From assembly GCA_037892935.1 (NCBI GenBank), contig JAYXKI010000001.1, positions 3,348,001 to 3,412,000 of the forward strand: a stretch of DNA of 64,000 nt, read 5' to 3'. The position numbers and the translations under genes were made by a program. Shown here piece after piece: positions 11,557-23,010 of this stretch. The notes below the pieces were generated by a model. It was not told where the DNA came from. It worked only from the letters and a program-made list of their open reading frames with translations, and did not search any database. The stretch's first letter is position 1; each line of letters opens with the position of its first letter. This DNA comes from Phlebopus portentosus (Eukaryota; Basidiomycota; Agaricomycetes; Boletales; Boletinellaceae).

Positions 11557-13250
11557 TTAAGCGTGTGCAGCCTGGACGGCGGCTTCAGCAGCTTCATCTA
11601 GACCATCAAAGGGGTAAATCTTGAGACCTGATTCCCTGATCAGCCTGCGGTGATTTGATATCAGTTCCCAGACAAGATCACGGCGAGTTTCTTTAGAACA
11701 TACTGCTTGGCTTCGTCCTCCTTCGTACCTTTCAGCCTCACAATCAAGGGCACGGTGAGAGCCAGATCTTTTGAGGCATTGATGACTCCCTGGGCAATGT
11801 AGTCGCAACGCATGATACCTCCGAAGATGTTGATGAAGATGCTTTTGACGGTAGGATCAGCCAACAAAATCTCGAAAGCTTTCTTCACAGTATCGGGTGT
11901 GGCACCTCTATGTCGGGATGTTAGTTGAGGCGATATAGTAATAAGTCTCCAAAGACGAACCCTCCTACGTCCAAGAAGTTAGCCGGCTGACCACCGTGAA
12001 GACTGAGTACATCCATGGTGGCCATGGCCAGACCGGCGCCATTGACGAGGCATCCAACATCACCATCGAGTTTGATGAAGTTCAGGTCGTATTTCTGCGC
12101 TTCGACCTCTGACGGCTCTTCTTGAGTGATATCGCGAAGTGCAAAGATATCTTGCTGGCGGAAGGCGGCGTTATCGTCGAAGCCGAATTTCGCGTCCATG
12201 CTAGGGTAATTGTGAATATAAGCCAAGTAGAATGAAGTCCAGAACAGCATTCACCAAAGGACGTGTCCATCTGCAGTCTCGCCCAGAGGGTTGATCTCAA
12301 TCTGCGTCGCGTCCTTGTCCTTAAAGATCTTGTAGAGCCTCTGGAACGTAGCAGCTGCCTCCTTCTCAGCCTGTTCGGTCTTAAAACCGAGCTTTTTGGC
12401 AACTGCCAATGCCTCCTCATCGCTGAGTCCCTTGGCAAAGTCGATCGACGTCGTGATAATAGCGCTCGGGTCCTTCGCGGCGACTTCCTCGATGTTCATA
12501 CCTCCTTGGGCCGAAGCCACGAGGACGGGCCCTTGAGAGACACGGTCGTTCAGCACAGCGACGTAGTATTCGTGCGCAGCGTCGCGACGTTCAGCGAGCA
12601 TCACCTTGAAATAATTTACATCGAGCAAGCTAAAAGTAATAAAAAGGCGACTTACGGCGTTGCATATTCGTCCCTTTTCACCCGTCTGCTTCGTGATGAG
12701 TTTCGAGCCGATCATCTTGCTCGCATATTCCTTGGCTTGTTCAGGGCTGTAGCCTTTATTTAGCGTACCTGGGTTTGCAGCTTTGCTGTTGATATCTACC
12801 TGTTGATGATATGTACACCGCCTTGGAATCCATTGTCGAATTTACCCTTTCCACGACCACCGGCGAGAACCTGAGCCTTGATTACAAGATCGCTGGTGCC
12901 TAATGTCTTCAATAAGGTGAAGATATCATGCGAGTGGATGGACCACGCAATTACCAAATTTCTTTGCGACCTCATAAGCCTCCTCTGGTGATTTGGCAGG
13001 GACGCCCTTTGGCGTAGCAATGCCATACTATTATTGTAATGAGAAACAAACCGAGATTACTTGCAAGAAATACATACGGAGTTTAAGAGGTTAACAGACT
13101 GGTACTCATGGATGGAGAGGAACCGTTTCTGACCAGCAGATACAGCCTGCAAAGTGCGTCCAGTCAGTAGATCATGTAATGAATCACTTTGAGACCGAAA
13201 CATACTCTGCAAGCGACTCTATTGCCGGCTCTACGCAAGGATGCAAACAT
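11557..13250 (-). CDS. Succinate--CoA ligase subunit beta, mitochondrial
   Basis: TCA-cycle enzyme that converts succinyl-CoA to succinate with synthesis of a nucleoside triphosphate. About eight exons. The presequence [15 protein letters not shown] precedes [13 protein letters not shown], then the ATP-grasp part [20 protein letters not shown] and the conserved [16 protein letters not shown]. The ligase part has [36 protein letters not shown] and [17 protein letters not shown]. It ends in [19 protein letters not shown]. An acceptor at GGCTACAG restores the family sequence [13 protein letters not shown], and the final intron restores AKQLIRESG. The sequence alone does not settle ADP versus GDP specificity. 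Length of about 420 is normal. Confidence 0.95.
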
Positions 13251-13431
13251 TGTTGAACAGAGAGCAAACGAGAAAAGAGGAAAACCGAGTCCGCGTATGT
13301 AGACGGGGGCTGAAGGTGAGTTAGTTCGGTCAACGCCGATCGACGCGTGCTTTTCTTCCTCCGACGCGGGCTGCCGTTCTCAGCCACTTCGTCCGCTTCC
13401 CTCCGCTCAACCTCCTTCAGCAGCACCTACC
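13251..13431. promoter_or_regulatory. Shared promoter of succinyl-CoA ligase beta and the Chp1-like gene
   Basis: 181 bases between divergent starts, so a housekeeping metabolic gene and a chromatin gene share one regulatory interval. Several CTTCC/CTCC tracts lead into the plus-strand start. Confidence 0.5.
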
Positions 13432-16400
13432 ATGGGAAAGCACTTTCGCACCTCGGACGAGGAAGATGATTATAACGAAGAGCAGACAGTGGAACAGTAT
13501 TTAGTTGGTCTGTTTTAATTTCATTCACTCTGGCAGAACAAAACACTCAGACGTATATGTGCGTTAATATCTTCCAGAAGTCATCACTCATGCAAGAGTT
13601 CTCGATCAGAAAAACAAGAAATTCGTATGCGGTCTCTCGGTGTTCCTGTCTATTTCTTCGTGCTGTAGTGACCAAGTTACTGAACATCAAGGAATACATG
13701 GTTAAAGTAAGCAACCACTTATATACGGTTTCATTCCAGTCTTTCTTATATCACACTGTGACAGTGGCATGGGTACAGTTCCGATGATGATACGTAAGTA
13801 TATTTCCTGAATTTTTGGGATATATGGACTTAAGCTGTCCCTTCTTACAGTTGGGAACCGCAAGAGAACGTAGCCGAATGTATACGCCTCTTGAAGTCGT
13901 TCTGGAAGAATGTCGGAAAGGAGAACAAGAAGCATCCTGGTCCCACGGCCACAGTGTACAATGCGACGAGGGATTGGATAAGTGAGTACATGATCAAGAA
14001 GCAGCAATATCTTCGTATTGACTTTCACCATTCAGACAAAGAAAGACGTCATTTTCAAGAGGAAATAGAGAGAGAGAAAGCTGTAAAAGAGGCGGAAAGG
14101 AAGGCAAAACTCAAGGTGAAACCTAAGCTGTAACACTTCAAATGATGCTGTATTCCTACATTTTACAAGGAAAAGGAACGACTCAGGAATACCAAAGTTG
14201 CTAAGTTCACTGTGGAGAACGATGCCGCGACGCAGTCAAGATCAGTTAAGCAACCGGATGTCCTTCGTCTTTTTGATGATACGATAGTCGTCGTGAGCAT
14301 TCTGTTACACGCCTCATCTTGAGATTGAATCGCTTAAATCATGATCAGAGTGACTCTGACTCTGACGGACAACCCCTAAACGAGCAGGTTAAAAGCAAGA
14401 AGGGTAAGGAAAAAGAAGTACCTCGGACAATGACGGTAGGTAACTCAGCGCGGCCTTGTTGAGTACCACTAAGTGTTTTATGTGGAATCGCAAAGGCATC
14501 TCCGTTGACAATCAAGCTGAAGATGCCCAAGAAACCTTCTGTGCAGACGAATTCTGCACCAACGAACAAATATGTCGGAATGAAGATCGGGAAGAAGCCG
14601 GCTGAAACTTCTTCGCAGCTCAGTTCCCTAGAGTCTCCAAGCACCTCATCAAAACCGGCAGCGGCGTACAACACGTCTACCTCAGCCTCCTCTGTTGTCC
14701 GCAAAGTAGCCTCAGGCCAAGGCTCTGATATCTCTGAACCATTGTTTGTTGCTTCTTGCCCGACGAAGTTTCAAGTATCGTACTGACTCTTTTTTGTAGT
14801 CTTCCGCCGAGACCCAAGAGCTCCTTTCAGTCTGCTCCTGCTCCTGCTCCTGTCTCCCCTGTTGTGCCTTCTCGGGCTTCAGGTGAAGATGTCGACAATT
14901 TCTTGACTACGATAATGCCTTTCGGGTGCGTGCTTCTTACTCGATATATATTGTCCTCTAATACGCGTCTTCGTATAGGTATTCCGAGGCCCAAAAACCA
15001 GAGTGAGTCGTTGTTTACTTTCCTTACTTAGCTATCTCTAAACGTGCCATTCACCAAAGGAACCTTGCTGCGGCAGAACAGGTGAAGACATCGGCTCCTG
15101 TCCCTACTGGCCTCAAGTGAGTTGTCGAGTTGTGCTTCAGAACTTGAACTCAAGGCAGTCACTCAGATTTAATAGAAGATGGTCTTGGACCGGGGAGCTT
15201 TTTGTCGATACTGCCTCCGCCGCAGACAAGCTGTGTAACATCACGATTCATAGCACGAGTGAGACATCGGAAATTGGTTTCCGACTATGCACAATATTGG
15301 ACGGCAAGGATTCGCTGCGATTCAGCAAGGCTTATACCTGTGCTGAGATGAACTTGATCCTGCAAGGACTCAGGAAGGTAGACCAGATTGCGAAAATTGG
15401 GCATCGGAGGCAGGAGGATCAAGAGCCTTTAACGGCTTTCATGGAATACTTGACTCGGCGGAACCTGGTATGTTACCTGGAAATCTTGCTCTGCTCGACT
15501 CACGAGGGCATTATTTAGATTATCGCTTGCGCTGGAATAAGTCAACTCGGTCACGTCGCAGAAATGATTGTCTTCCCAGCTGCTAACAAGGACTTCTGCG
15601 AACGCCTTGACATTCCTCTGTCTTACAAATCTGCAGGTTGTTTACTTGTCGCTTTGATGCCGTGGCATATACCTCCATCCAAGTATGGTTTGAAGTTCTT
15701 CAGAACGGACGAGTTAAGAGATGCAAGGATGGAGACGGAACTTCAGGAGATGCGCCGGGAGTATTCAAGCCTGGCTTCAAAACCACACATTGAAATGGCA
15801 TTCCGAATACTAGGCTTCGACTTCTCATTCGTCAAATTCCTGCCCTCTCGCAAGTTCTGCGTCTGGTCATACCAAATTGATGCTGAGCCAACTGAACATG
15901 GACGAAAATTCTCCACAGTCCGACCGGAGACAAAGGCCTTGTTTGATGTCTTGTCATTTTTGAAGGCCAAAAATGCCGGCTACGACGATCTAGATGCACG
16001 AGTGGTCTTCGTACACGTGGGATCTGTCCGAAATATCCAGAAACTGCCGGGTATAGTTTCACGGCGTCTCGAGAAGCCAGAAGTGCAATTTATCACATAC
16101 GGGACTCACGAGAGTGTGAAGCCGTCATTATGGGGCTTCCGTGAGATCTATCCATTAGGTGCGATTCTTCCGGTTAACTTTTTCGATGTAAGAGGAGACT
16201 GACATAGTACCTCAGGCGGCATAGTGACCTTCACTGCAACTGCACTCCTAGAAAGCCCTTTTTATATGGCCGAACTTATTGAGCAGATACATAAACATCC
16301 GCATTGGGAGTGCTATATTCTTCCTTCCGTACTTGCAGTATTCGTTCGTCAGTCCTGTCCTGGTGAAGATCCCCTTCTGTCTATACAAGGTATATTCGTT

Positions 16401-16971
16401 CGCAAATGAGTTTCAATCATTGCAGTTTTGAGACCGTAATTTTATCAGGGAGCCGTATCACTTCGGGAGAATATTTAACCTCATCGAGGAGGGGAAAGTC
16501 GCCATGATGCAGAGTCCTGGTTTATATCGAGGTTCACGCTCCGAGTTCGGACAAGCAGAACTTGATACATGGGTAGCAACCCAATTCAGCACTTTAAGCA
16601 AGACACCCTTCCAACTTTTGGAAGACTGCCGGAGCGCGTTCGTTGCAGAATACTCGAACAAATCTGAAACGGAGCTAAGGTCTGCTATCGAGTCGGAGAT
16701 AGTGAGAGACCTCTCGCATCTCCAGACACAACAAACGATCCGGGAAAGCTATAGGAGGTTCGTTGTAATTAAGGCAATGCAGGAAGAACATATCAGTATG
16801 TCTAAGGACGGGGTGAGTACGGATCCTCTGTTCAGTTCAGGAACAATGGACCTGACACAATTGTTAACCTAGTTTGAGTGGAGAACAGCTCACGAATTTA
16901 ACTTTGGAGACGGATTCCCTATCCACCGCGTCGAGCTAGCAAGAGGGACGAATCAGCCACTTGCTGCTTAA
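13432..16971 (+). CDS. Chp1-like chromodomain protein with SPOC-like and PIN-like C-terminus
   Basis: About 900 residues from roughly 14 exons. The N-terminal chromodomain reads EEQTVE, QVITHARVLDQKNKKF, EYMVK, WHGYSSDDDT, WEPQENVAECIRLLKSFW; EYMVK is a 15-nt microexon at 13692-13706. Next come a charged helix (ERRHFQEEIEREKAVKEAER) and a Ser/Pro/Lys-rich linker of about 250 residues. The second half has RRWSWTGELFVDTASAADKL, IIACAGISQLGHVAEMIVFP and LLVALMPWHIP, which fit the pattern of a SPOC domain. A folded C-terminal region of about 300 residues follows (FSFVKFLPSRKFCVWSY, VVFVHVGSVRNIQKL). Fission-yeast Chp1, a subunit of the RITS silencing complex, has a chromodomain, a SPOC domain and a PIN domain in this order; the PIN part here is inferred from position. 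Expected role: binding H3K9-methylated nucleosomes in RNA-directed heterochromatin. Confidence 0.8.
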
Positions 16972-17020
16972 TTCCGAGATGCTTCATTATTGCTCACCAT
17001 ACTACATTTTCCCAAAATAT

Positions 17021-18500
17021 ATCCCTGTCGCTGATGCGGCTCATTCAAGCGACTATGATTTCACCAGGCCGTGTAAAATATCATGATCTTAGCGTACCGG
17101 CTTCCACCAGCTGCTAACCTTGATACAAAAACAAAAGCCAATGGAAAGAATGTCAATCAATTAGAAGCTATTGACTTAGGAAGTGCGCTTTGCCAGTAAT
17201 AAGGCGCTGACTAATCAATAAACACGGTCTACTTTTTGTCACTCACACAGGGGGCAAAACCCTATATCCGAACCTGAAAAATTTGATCCGGAATTGAAAT
17301 CCAGCCAATCAGAGGCGAGCTTTCCAATTCTGTTTCCTGTATAAGCGGCTCAGAAACGTAATTCTGCCCCCTGTGTCACCAATATCACATTGCGAGTGTT
17401 ATCAAAGCAAGTGCCAGTAGCAGGACGATTTGCACTACTAACAACTGGCTACGAGCCCATATTTCGCCTTCACCTTTGAAGCGCTCTGCTTCAGACGTAC
17501 ATCTCGAAAATCATCATCGGCCACAGAAGGCTGCGCGTAGGAACAGACTGGGACCGGAAAAGGGAGCAGGAAGTCGTGGTGAGAGACAAATCTGAGTTGA
17601 CCAGAAAGTGGAAGGAGGTGGGCCGATCGGGAGTTGGTACGTTTCGTGCTTTTCTTGATGCCATGTATGCTACATGTACGACGTCGGCTGGTCCTGTCTG
17701 GAGGGCAATTGTTGCCTTTTTTGGTGCGTAAAGGCAAACGAGCAGGAAGGTCCTGTATATGCTTACAGATACTGACGAGTTCGTACTCTCCACGCATCGC
17801 CTAACTGACAGCAAATCCCTTGCCACCACCGCAGGGGTCTTGAATTAATAACTCGCTAGCACTTGAACCTTCCTAAAGTAGATCAACGGCCCTCCAGCGA
17901 ACCCATCGTCAGCTTCTGCGCCTTCCTTGTATCCTGCGCTGAAATCGACGCAAATACCTATGATATCAACCACTGCAATCGCCAACACCTCGAGCCTTGA
18001 CGGCTTGGAGTCAAGTGCAGGGCAAAATTCCGTCTCCAATACTCTACCAAGTTCACAAACCGCATTCGAACCGCATCGAGTGGATTCAAGTAGTGGTATT
18101 GGGAAGGGTGGCAGACAAAAGAGATATATTCACGAAGGACAGGTGAATACATGACATTTTGCTTGTAATCAATTTTGTAACTAAATACTAACTATGGTCT
18201 GCAGCATCGAGAGCATGTAAAAGACCATCGCTGAGGTGTTTTAAGATTAGGTTATAAATCAGACTACGAAACCTTCAAAGATAAGTGCCTTCCGGCAATG
18301 CTAATAATTTCATAGTCATAAGAGATCGTTAGGCTACATGGAGTTTCGACAACGTCTAGAGGAAATCCAAAAGAATGTGCATGATCGTTGTATATCGCAG
18401 CACTCCTTACTGTTACAGCATGTCAGATACTAATTTGTGTCGTAGCTAAAGCTGGTAGTGTAACCGCTACTTGTATCTTGCCAGGGTGACGTGGGTGTCC
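17021..18500 (+). pseudogene. ULP1 5'-half pseudogene (upstream copy of a tandem duplication)
   Basis: This stretch aligns over nearly its whole length with 18757-20205, which holds the promoter and N-terminal half of the intact ULP1 gene. The start codon is lost: the intact copy reads CATATGTCACTTTC at 19020 and this copy reads CATATTTCGCCTTC at 17456. A frameshift before the counterpart of the KVAVRDEPG segment brings an early stop, and later exon counterparts (near 17950, 18120, 18330 and 18440) carry further changes. The catalytic peptidase part has no counterpart here, so even an unbroken reading frame would not be a protease. Recognisable blocks remain, for example the counterpart of KFRQRLEEIQK near 18340. 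Confidence 0.85.
17247..17374. mobile_element. MITE-like insertion, copy 1
   Basis: A 128-bp element with inverted ends: ACAGGGGGCAAAA at the left and TTCTGCCCCCTGT at the right. Flanks CTCAC and GTCAC could be an imperfect 5-bp target duplication. The sister copy of the tandem duplication lacks it and reads straight through as TTTTTGTCACTCACCAGCAT at 18921, giving an empty site. Internal sequence resembles the element at 61361-61484. No coding capacity, so it would depend on a transposase elsewhere. Confidence 0.75.
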
Positions 18501-18756
18501 TTTCCATCCGGAATGGTAATACGTATGAAGCTTAAGCGGCTGCTGTCAAGTGAGCAAAAGACTGTTGGCACGATTAACGGAACTCGATTGTTCCGCATGT
18601 ATTTACACAATAGCACTACATATGCGATGAATATAGAGCTATCTGCAGAAAGCCACATATCGCCGCTTTCAGATGGCATTTATATAGCAAGATTGGCAAA
18701 TATGGATTTCATTGTTGAGTCTCCTGTTATGCTTCTTCCACTTTCGCATTAATGTA
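18501..18756. other. Unique spacer between the ULP1 duplicates
   Basis: About 257 bases with no counterpart in either copy. A plus-strand open frame of about 93 codons crosses it but has no motif that I recognise. It could be a leftover of the duplicated unit or a separate insertion. Confidence 0.45.
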
Positions 18757-19021
18757 ACTCCCTGTCACGGATACAGCTGATCCAAGCAACCATGGTTTTA
18801 TCAGACCTTGGCCGTAGTTTCAATGTCGATCTTACTTATGTAAACGTCAGTCGTTGATTAGCATGCTGACTAATCAATGAACTGGACTTCCGTCTAAGTT
18901 AACGGGTCACGGACCGTCACTTTTTGTCACTCACCAGCATCACATCGCGCTTCATACCGAGTGTTCAAGGCAAGTGCCAGTGCAGGACGATTTGCGCTAA
19001 CGACGGTGGCTACGAGTTCAT

Positions 19022-21228
19022 ATGTCACTTTCACCTCTGAAGCGCTCTGCCTCAGACGCGCACCTCGAGAATCATCAACGGCCACGCAAATCTGCGCGTA
19101 AGAGCATGCCTTCGAGACGGGCAAAGGAAAAGAAAGTTGCGGTGAGAGACGAGCCCGGGTTGGCTGCAAAATGGAAGGAGATGGGCCGACTGGGAGTTGG
19201 TACACTTCGTGCCTTTGGTAGTGCTATATCTGCGACATTTGCGACGGTGGCTAGTCCTTTGAGGAGGGCAATATTCCCCTTTCCCAGTACGTAAAATTCA
19301 ACGCCACTCGGCGCAGAGCTGCTGAGGACATATGCATACAGACTTTGACGGGCTCATACTCCCAACACATCGCTTGATTGGCGACAGATCACTATCATCA
19401 TTACCCGTACCGTCACAACAAGAGTCGAGAACGAACAGCTCTTCAACTCTCAAACCACCCCAAAAGCAAACCAACAATTCTCCAACGAACATTCTTGCTT
19501 CCTCATCAACTTCGGCGCCTTCTTTTTACCCTACGCCGCAATCGTCACAGGCATCTTCTACAACTTCAACTACATCAACCGCTATTCCCTCGAGTTCCGA
19601 CGGCTTAGAGACAAGCTCAACACAGACTTCCGTGCCCAATACTCCGCCAAGTTCGCAAACCGCATTCGCATCTCAATCAGATTCGATTCGCAATTTAATC
19701 AACCAGAAAAATCGCGATGGGATACTTAATGGCGGTGTAGTGAAGAGTTACAGACGAAAGAGGCATATTTACGAAGGACAGGTGGGTACATGACATTTCA
19801 CTTGCAATCTATCTTTCAAGTAATGCTGACTGCTGTCTGTAGCATCGAGAGCGCGTAAAAGACTATCTTCAACGAGTCCTTTATGAACGTACACGAGCTT
19901 TGGGTAGGTGTTTGCATGCAGCACGCTCTGCTTTCAACGCTGAGATGTCTTTTAAATTAGGTTATCAATCAGACTACGAGACTTTCAAGGGTAAATACCT
20001 ATCGGCAATATTAGCAATCTCTTACTCATTGAATTTTTAGGCTACATGAAGTTTCGACAACGTTTAGAGGAAATTCAAAAGACTGAACATGTTCATTGTA
20101 TGTTGCTGCGCTCCTTACTATTACAATGTAATAGATGCTAATTTATGTCTTAGCTCGTGCTAATAGCGTGGCCCCTACTCCCATCTTGCCACAGGACGAC
20201 GTGCGTGTTTTCTATCATCTATCTCTGGATACATGTAAAAGAATTGTGTCCCAGGCCGAATACTTCAAACGTGCCGTGGAAAAAGCTACGAAATCTCTTC
20301 AAAGGTACTGCCAAGTGCTTTGAAACATTCGAAGCCTGACTGACATACAGCCACAGCCCGAAGCCACCTAGACCCTTCAATCCAGCATTGGAAGGGCTTA
20401 CACTTCGCACGAGATCTAAGAATGAACACATTAAAGATCGGCTGCATCCGAAGCGCAAACCGATCCCTGAACGATTACCAAGTGACGCAGAGAGGGAAGT
20501 GAATGCACTTCTAAGGAAACGCGGTGTCGTATCGAAAGCAGGGCGGGAGCAAGTGAGCGATGCGGATTTGGCGCGTCTGATGCCGGGACAATGGCTCAAC
20601 GATGAGATTATAAACTTCTACGGACAGCTTATCGTCGACCGAGCGGCAGAGGCAGAGGCAGCTAAAGAGAATGAAAAGGGAAAACTTTGGAACGTGCATT
20701 ATTTCTCGACATTCTTCTGGCCCAAATTACAGAGCGGCTACGAGAAGGGGCGTTTGGCAAAATGGACGAAAAAAATCGACATCTTCTCAAAAGACATCGT
20801 CATCATGGCCGTTAATCATGGCAACGCCCACTGGACATCGGCTGCAATAGACTTTAGACGAAAGCGTATCATCTCTCACGATAGCATGGGATTCGAAAGA
20901 GGTTACGTGTATAAGGTCAGTATCTCAATATAATATTGTCTTCATTTCGGCCGTTGAATCATGTTATAAGGCTTTAAGGACGTACCTCAATGAGGAGCAC
21001 AAGAACAAGAAGAAAAAGCCGTTTGACTTTGGCGGATGGGAAGACTACAGTTCAAAAACATATCCAGAGCAGGAAAATGGCTACGATTGCGGTGTCTTCA
21101 CCTGCCAGACGCTCGAATACCTTTCTCGTGGAGAAGAGGAATTCAATTTCACCCAACGAAACATGCCATATCTTCGACAACGGATGATATGGGAGATTGG
21201 CAAAGCGGAACTTGGGGATCCTCTGTAA
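19022..21228 (+). CDS. ULP1: Ulp1-type SUMO protease (peptidase family C48)
   Basis: Cysteine protease that matures SUMO and removes it from targets. Eight exons give about 605 residues. The N-terminal half is basic then Ser/Thr/Pro-rich (MSLSPLKRSASDAHLENHQR), a likely targeting region. The C-terminal catalytic domain starts at LMPGQWLNDEIINFYGQLI and has all expected residues: His in NHGNAHWTSAAIDF, Asp in RIISHDSMGFERG, Gln/Cys in QENGYDCGVFTCQTLEYL. The last intron falls between GYVYK and ALRTYLNEEHK. The first five or so exons lie inside the tandem duplication and the catalytic exons outside it. The gene follows the Chp1-like gene; SUMO pathways and heterochromatin are linked in yeasts, but any connection here is inference. 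Confidence 0.93.
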
Positions 21229-21394
21229 CATTCATTCGCCGTGTATTTCTATACTTATCTTTTTCTATTCCTCGTTCTGTCTTTTTATTCTTTGCATTGT
21301 ATTCTGTTGCCATCGCATCTCGCGCAGTCTTGTATAGTTGTAGTCAATAGAGGATGGGAAGCTTGACCTCACAGTCAGGTTGTGTAAACGCGCA

Positions 21395-21968
21395 TTATCG
21401 CCTAAACCACCATACAACAATAAAGAACCAGAACACTAAGATAAGGAAGACTATATACCACAACCATCGGCACCCTTGTCGCTCTGCCATGTTGTTCATT
21501 CGTCGGAAGGTACCAGCAAGTATGCCCGTCGTTTCTTCAAATGCATCGTTCTGAGCAAGCATGAGTACATCCAAGAGCTCCGGAAGAGCAATTCAATTAC
21601 GCACCATTTGGCTCAGCTGCACGGCCGAATCACGAATCTCGTTTCCGATTCCAATGGTAATCTAAAATGCACTCGGTTACAAGCGCCAGGCAATGAAATC
21701 AACAGGTTCACAGATTTGAGTGCCTTCACTTTGGCACTGAGGCCTTCTATGTCCTCTTCATTTTGCGACTCTAGCTCGTCGGCTGTACGGTTCGCGTTAG
21801 CTAGGTAAGGAGAGGGGCTGCGACTCGATGAGTAGGATGAATATGCTTCCGAAGGATGGCCGAAGAGAGCAGAGCGATCTCGCAGCGATGAGTTCTGGTT
21901 TATAGAGAATCTAAATACGGGTCAGACAAGTACTATGTCCATTGGCTCAAGGCGTACCTTTGTGTCAT
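21395..21968 (-). CDS. BET1: SNARE protein Bet1 (Qc-SNARE of ER-Golgi traffic)
   Basis: A protein of about 125 residues from four exons. The start exon is only ATG ACA CAA AG, then FSINQNSSLRDRSALFGH, a Ser/Tyr-rich stretch, and the SNARE helix ADELESQNEEDIEGLSAKVK, LKSITIGIGNEIRDSAVQLS, MNDAFEETTGILAGTFRRMN. After MAERQGCRW comes one membrane anchor (LWYIVFLILVFWFFIVVWWF) and a two-residue tail. The tail anchor, the short length and the NDAFEETTGxLxGTF block fit Bet1. It mediates fusion of ER-derived vesicles with the Golgi. It is convergent with ULP1. Confidence 0.92.
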
Positions 21969-23010
21969 ATTCGTACTTGCATTGCGCCTGGCGGCAAGAA
22001 TGTGGTGAGTTGAGTTGAGCACGAGCGCGTAAATTCCTCCACGTCAGATGTACATCACGTGAGTTTCGCGCCAAAGATAATTCAATTTCATCTCGACGAT
22101 TAGTTCTACTAATTTTGCGAATGACGAATGATCCAAGAGATCCAAGGTGTGTTAGTTATAGCTATTGAATGCAGTCATGGGGAATGACGCGCAGCTACAT
22201 ATAACTTTATAAGTGGGAAAAATTGCTGGAAGTCAACAAACAAATCAAAACTTAGGCCATATTTTGTGCCAGAAGTATGGCCGTCGTGCAATAATGATAA
22301 TGATATATAGTTGAAATTGTCATAATGCATCACTTTTTGGTGTCTCCCATGTCAGGAGGCAGGAAATTATGCAAAAATGTCATATAGAATAATGCATTGA
22401 AATTTTGAGCAATATTATGCATTATGGTGATCAAGGGAGTAATAAGGCTACTATAAATTCATGTAAACTATGAGTTTTAAGACAACCAGAGCACTTAATT
22501 GAGCACAGCTGGTCCTGTAAAGTTCACTAGTCAAGTAAATCATGTAATTAAATGAAAATACAAGTAGTGAAGGTTGATCGACACTGGCAACTACCATAAA
22601 TAGCATGAAGATCACCTTCCAAATCCGAGATGTCAAGGACTTACAAAATATAGCATGTCTTTATTCCCCCTCTGTTAAGTCAATAAGAGTGTTTGTTGAG
22701 TATCCATACTTCATTCTGGTATCTAATCAGGCTCATACCATTTCAGATGATGAGGAAATTACCTTTTTCATCTTTTTCAAAAGCAGAAATATTTTCTCAC
22801 GTATCTCCTAATGAATAAATCTAATAATGCATCACAAAAAGTAGTCTCCCGACATTATGCGTTATGACAATTTCAACTGTATGTGTACTTCTCAGAGTTT
22901 GCATGAATGAAGCGCCCGGGATCCGTTTCCACGTTGATATCACGTGACTTACGTAACAGGCAGATTTTCTGGCCCATTCACTTAGGTGAAGAAAGTGACG
23001 AGCCTTAGCC
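21969..23010. other. AT-rich intergenic region around an inverted-repeat element
   Basis: Between the BET1 start and the DSS1 start. Bases 22309-22878 form the element listed separately. The last 130 bases before DSS1 contain CACGTGACTTACG near 22943, a possible binding site in that promoter. No gene seen. Confidence 0.55.
22309..22878. mobile_element. Inverted-repeat element, about 570 bp (MITE-like or remnant)
   Basis: The left end AGTTGAAATTGTCATAATGC and the right end (GCGTTATGACAATTTCAACT) are near-perfect inverted repeats with one mismatch over 20. A second inner pair is ATGCATCACTTTTTGGTGTC at the left against its near complement around 22830 (ATGCATCACAAAAAGTAG). The interior is AT-rich with several ATAATGCAT repeats and no open frame with a transposase motif. 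A short TA-type target duplication is possible but not resolved. Confidence 0.7.

Larger units (their letters stand above)
17021..20205. repeat. Direct tandem duplication, about 1.45 kb per copy
   Basis: Copy 1 is about 17021-18500 and copy 2 about 18757-20205, separated by about 257 unique bases. Anchors: CCCTGTC at 17023 and 18760, CTGACTAATCAAT at 17207 and 18866, TTTTTGTCACTCAC at 17233 and 18921, and the coding start at 17458 and 19022. Offsets fall from about 1,735 to 1,564 along the copies, partly because copy 1 has gained a 128-bp insertion. Divergence is visible by eye, roughly one base in five. Confidence 0.8.

Noticed and set aside
18471..18752. 93-codon frame in the spacer between the ULP1 copies as a real gene
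   Set aside because: It begins in decayed pseudogene sequence, has no motif, and its start is not an ATG in a good context.
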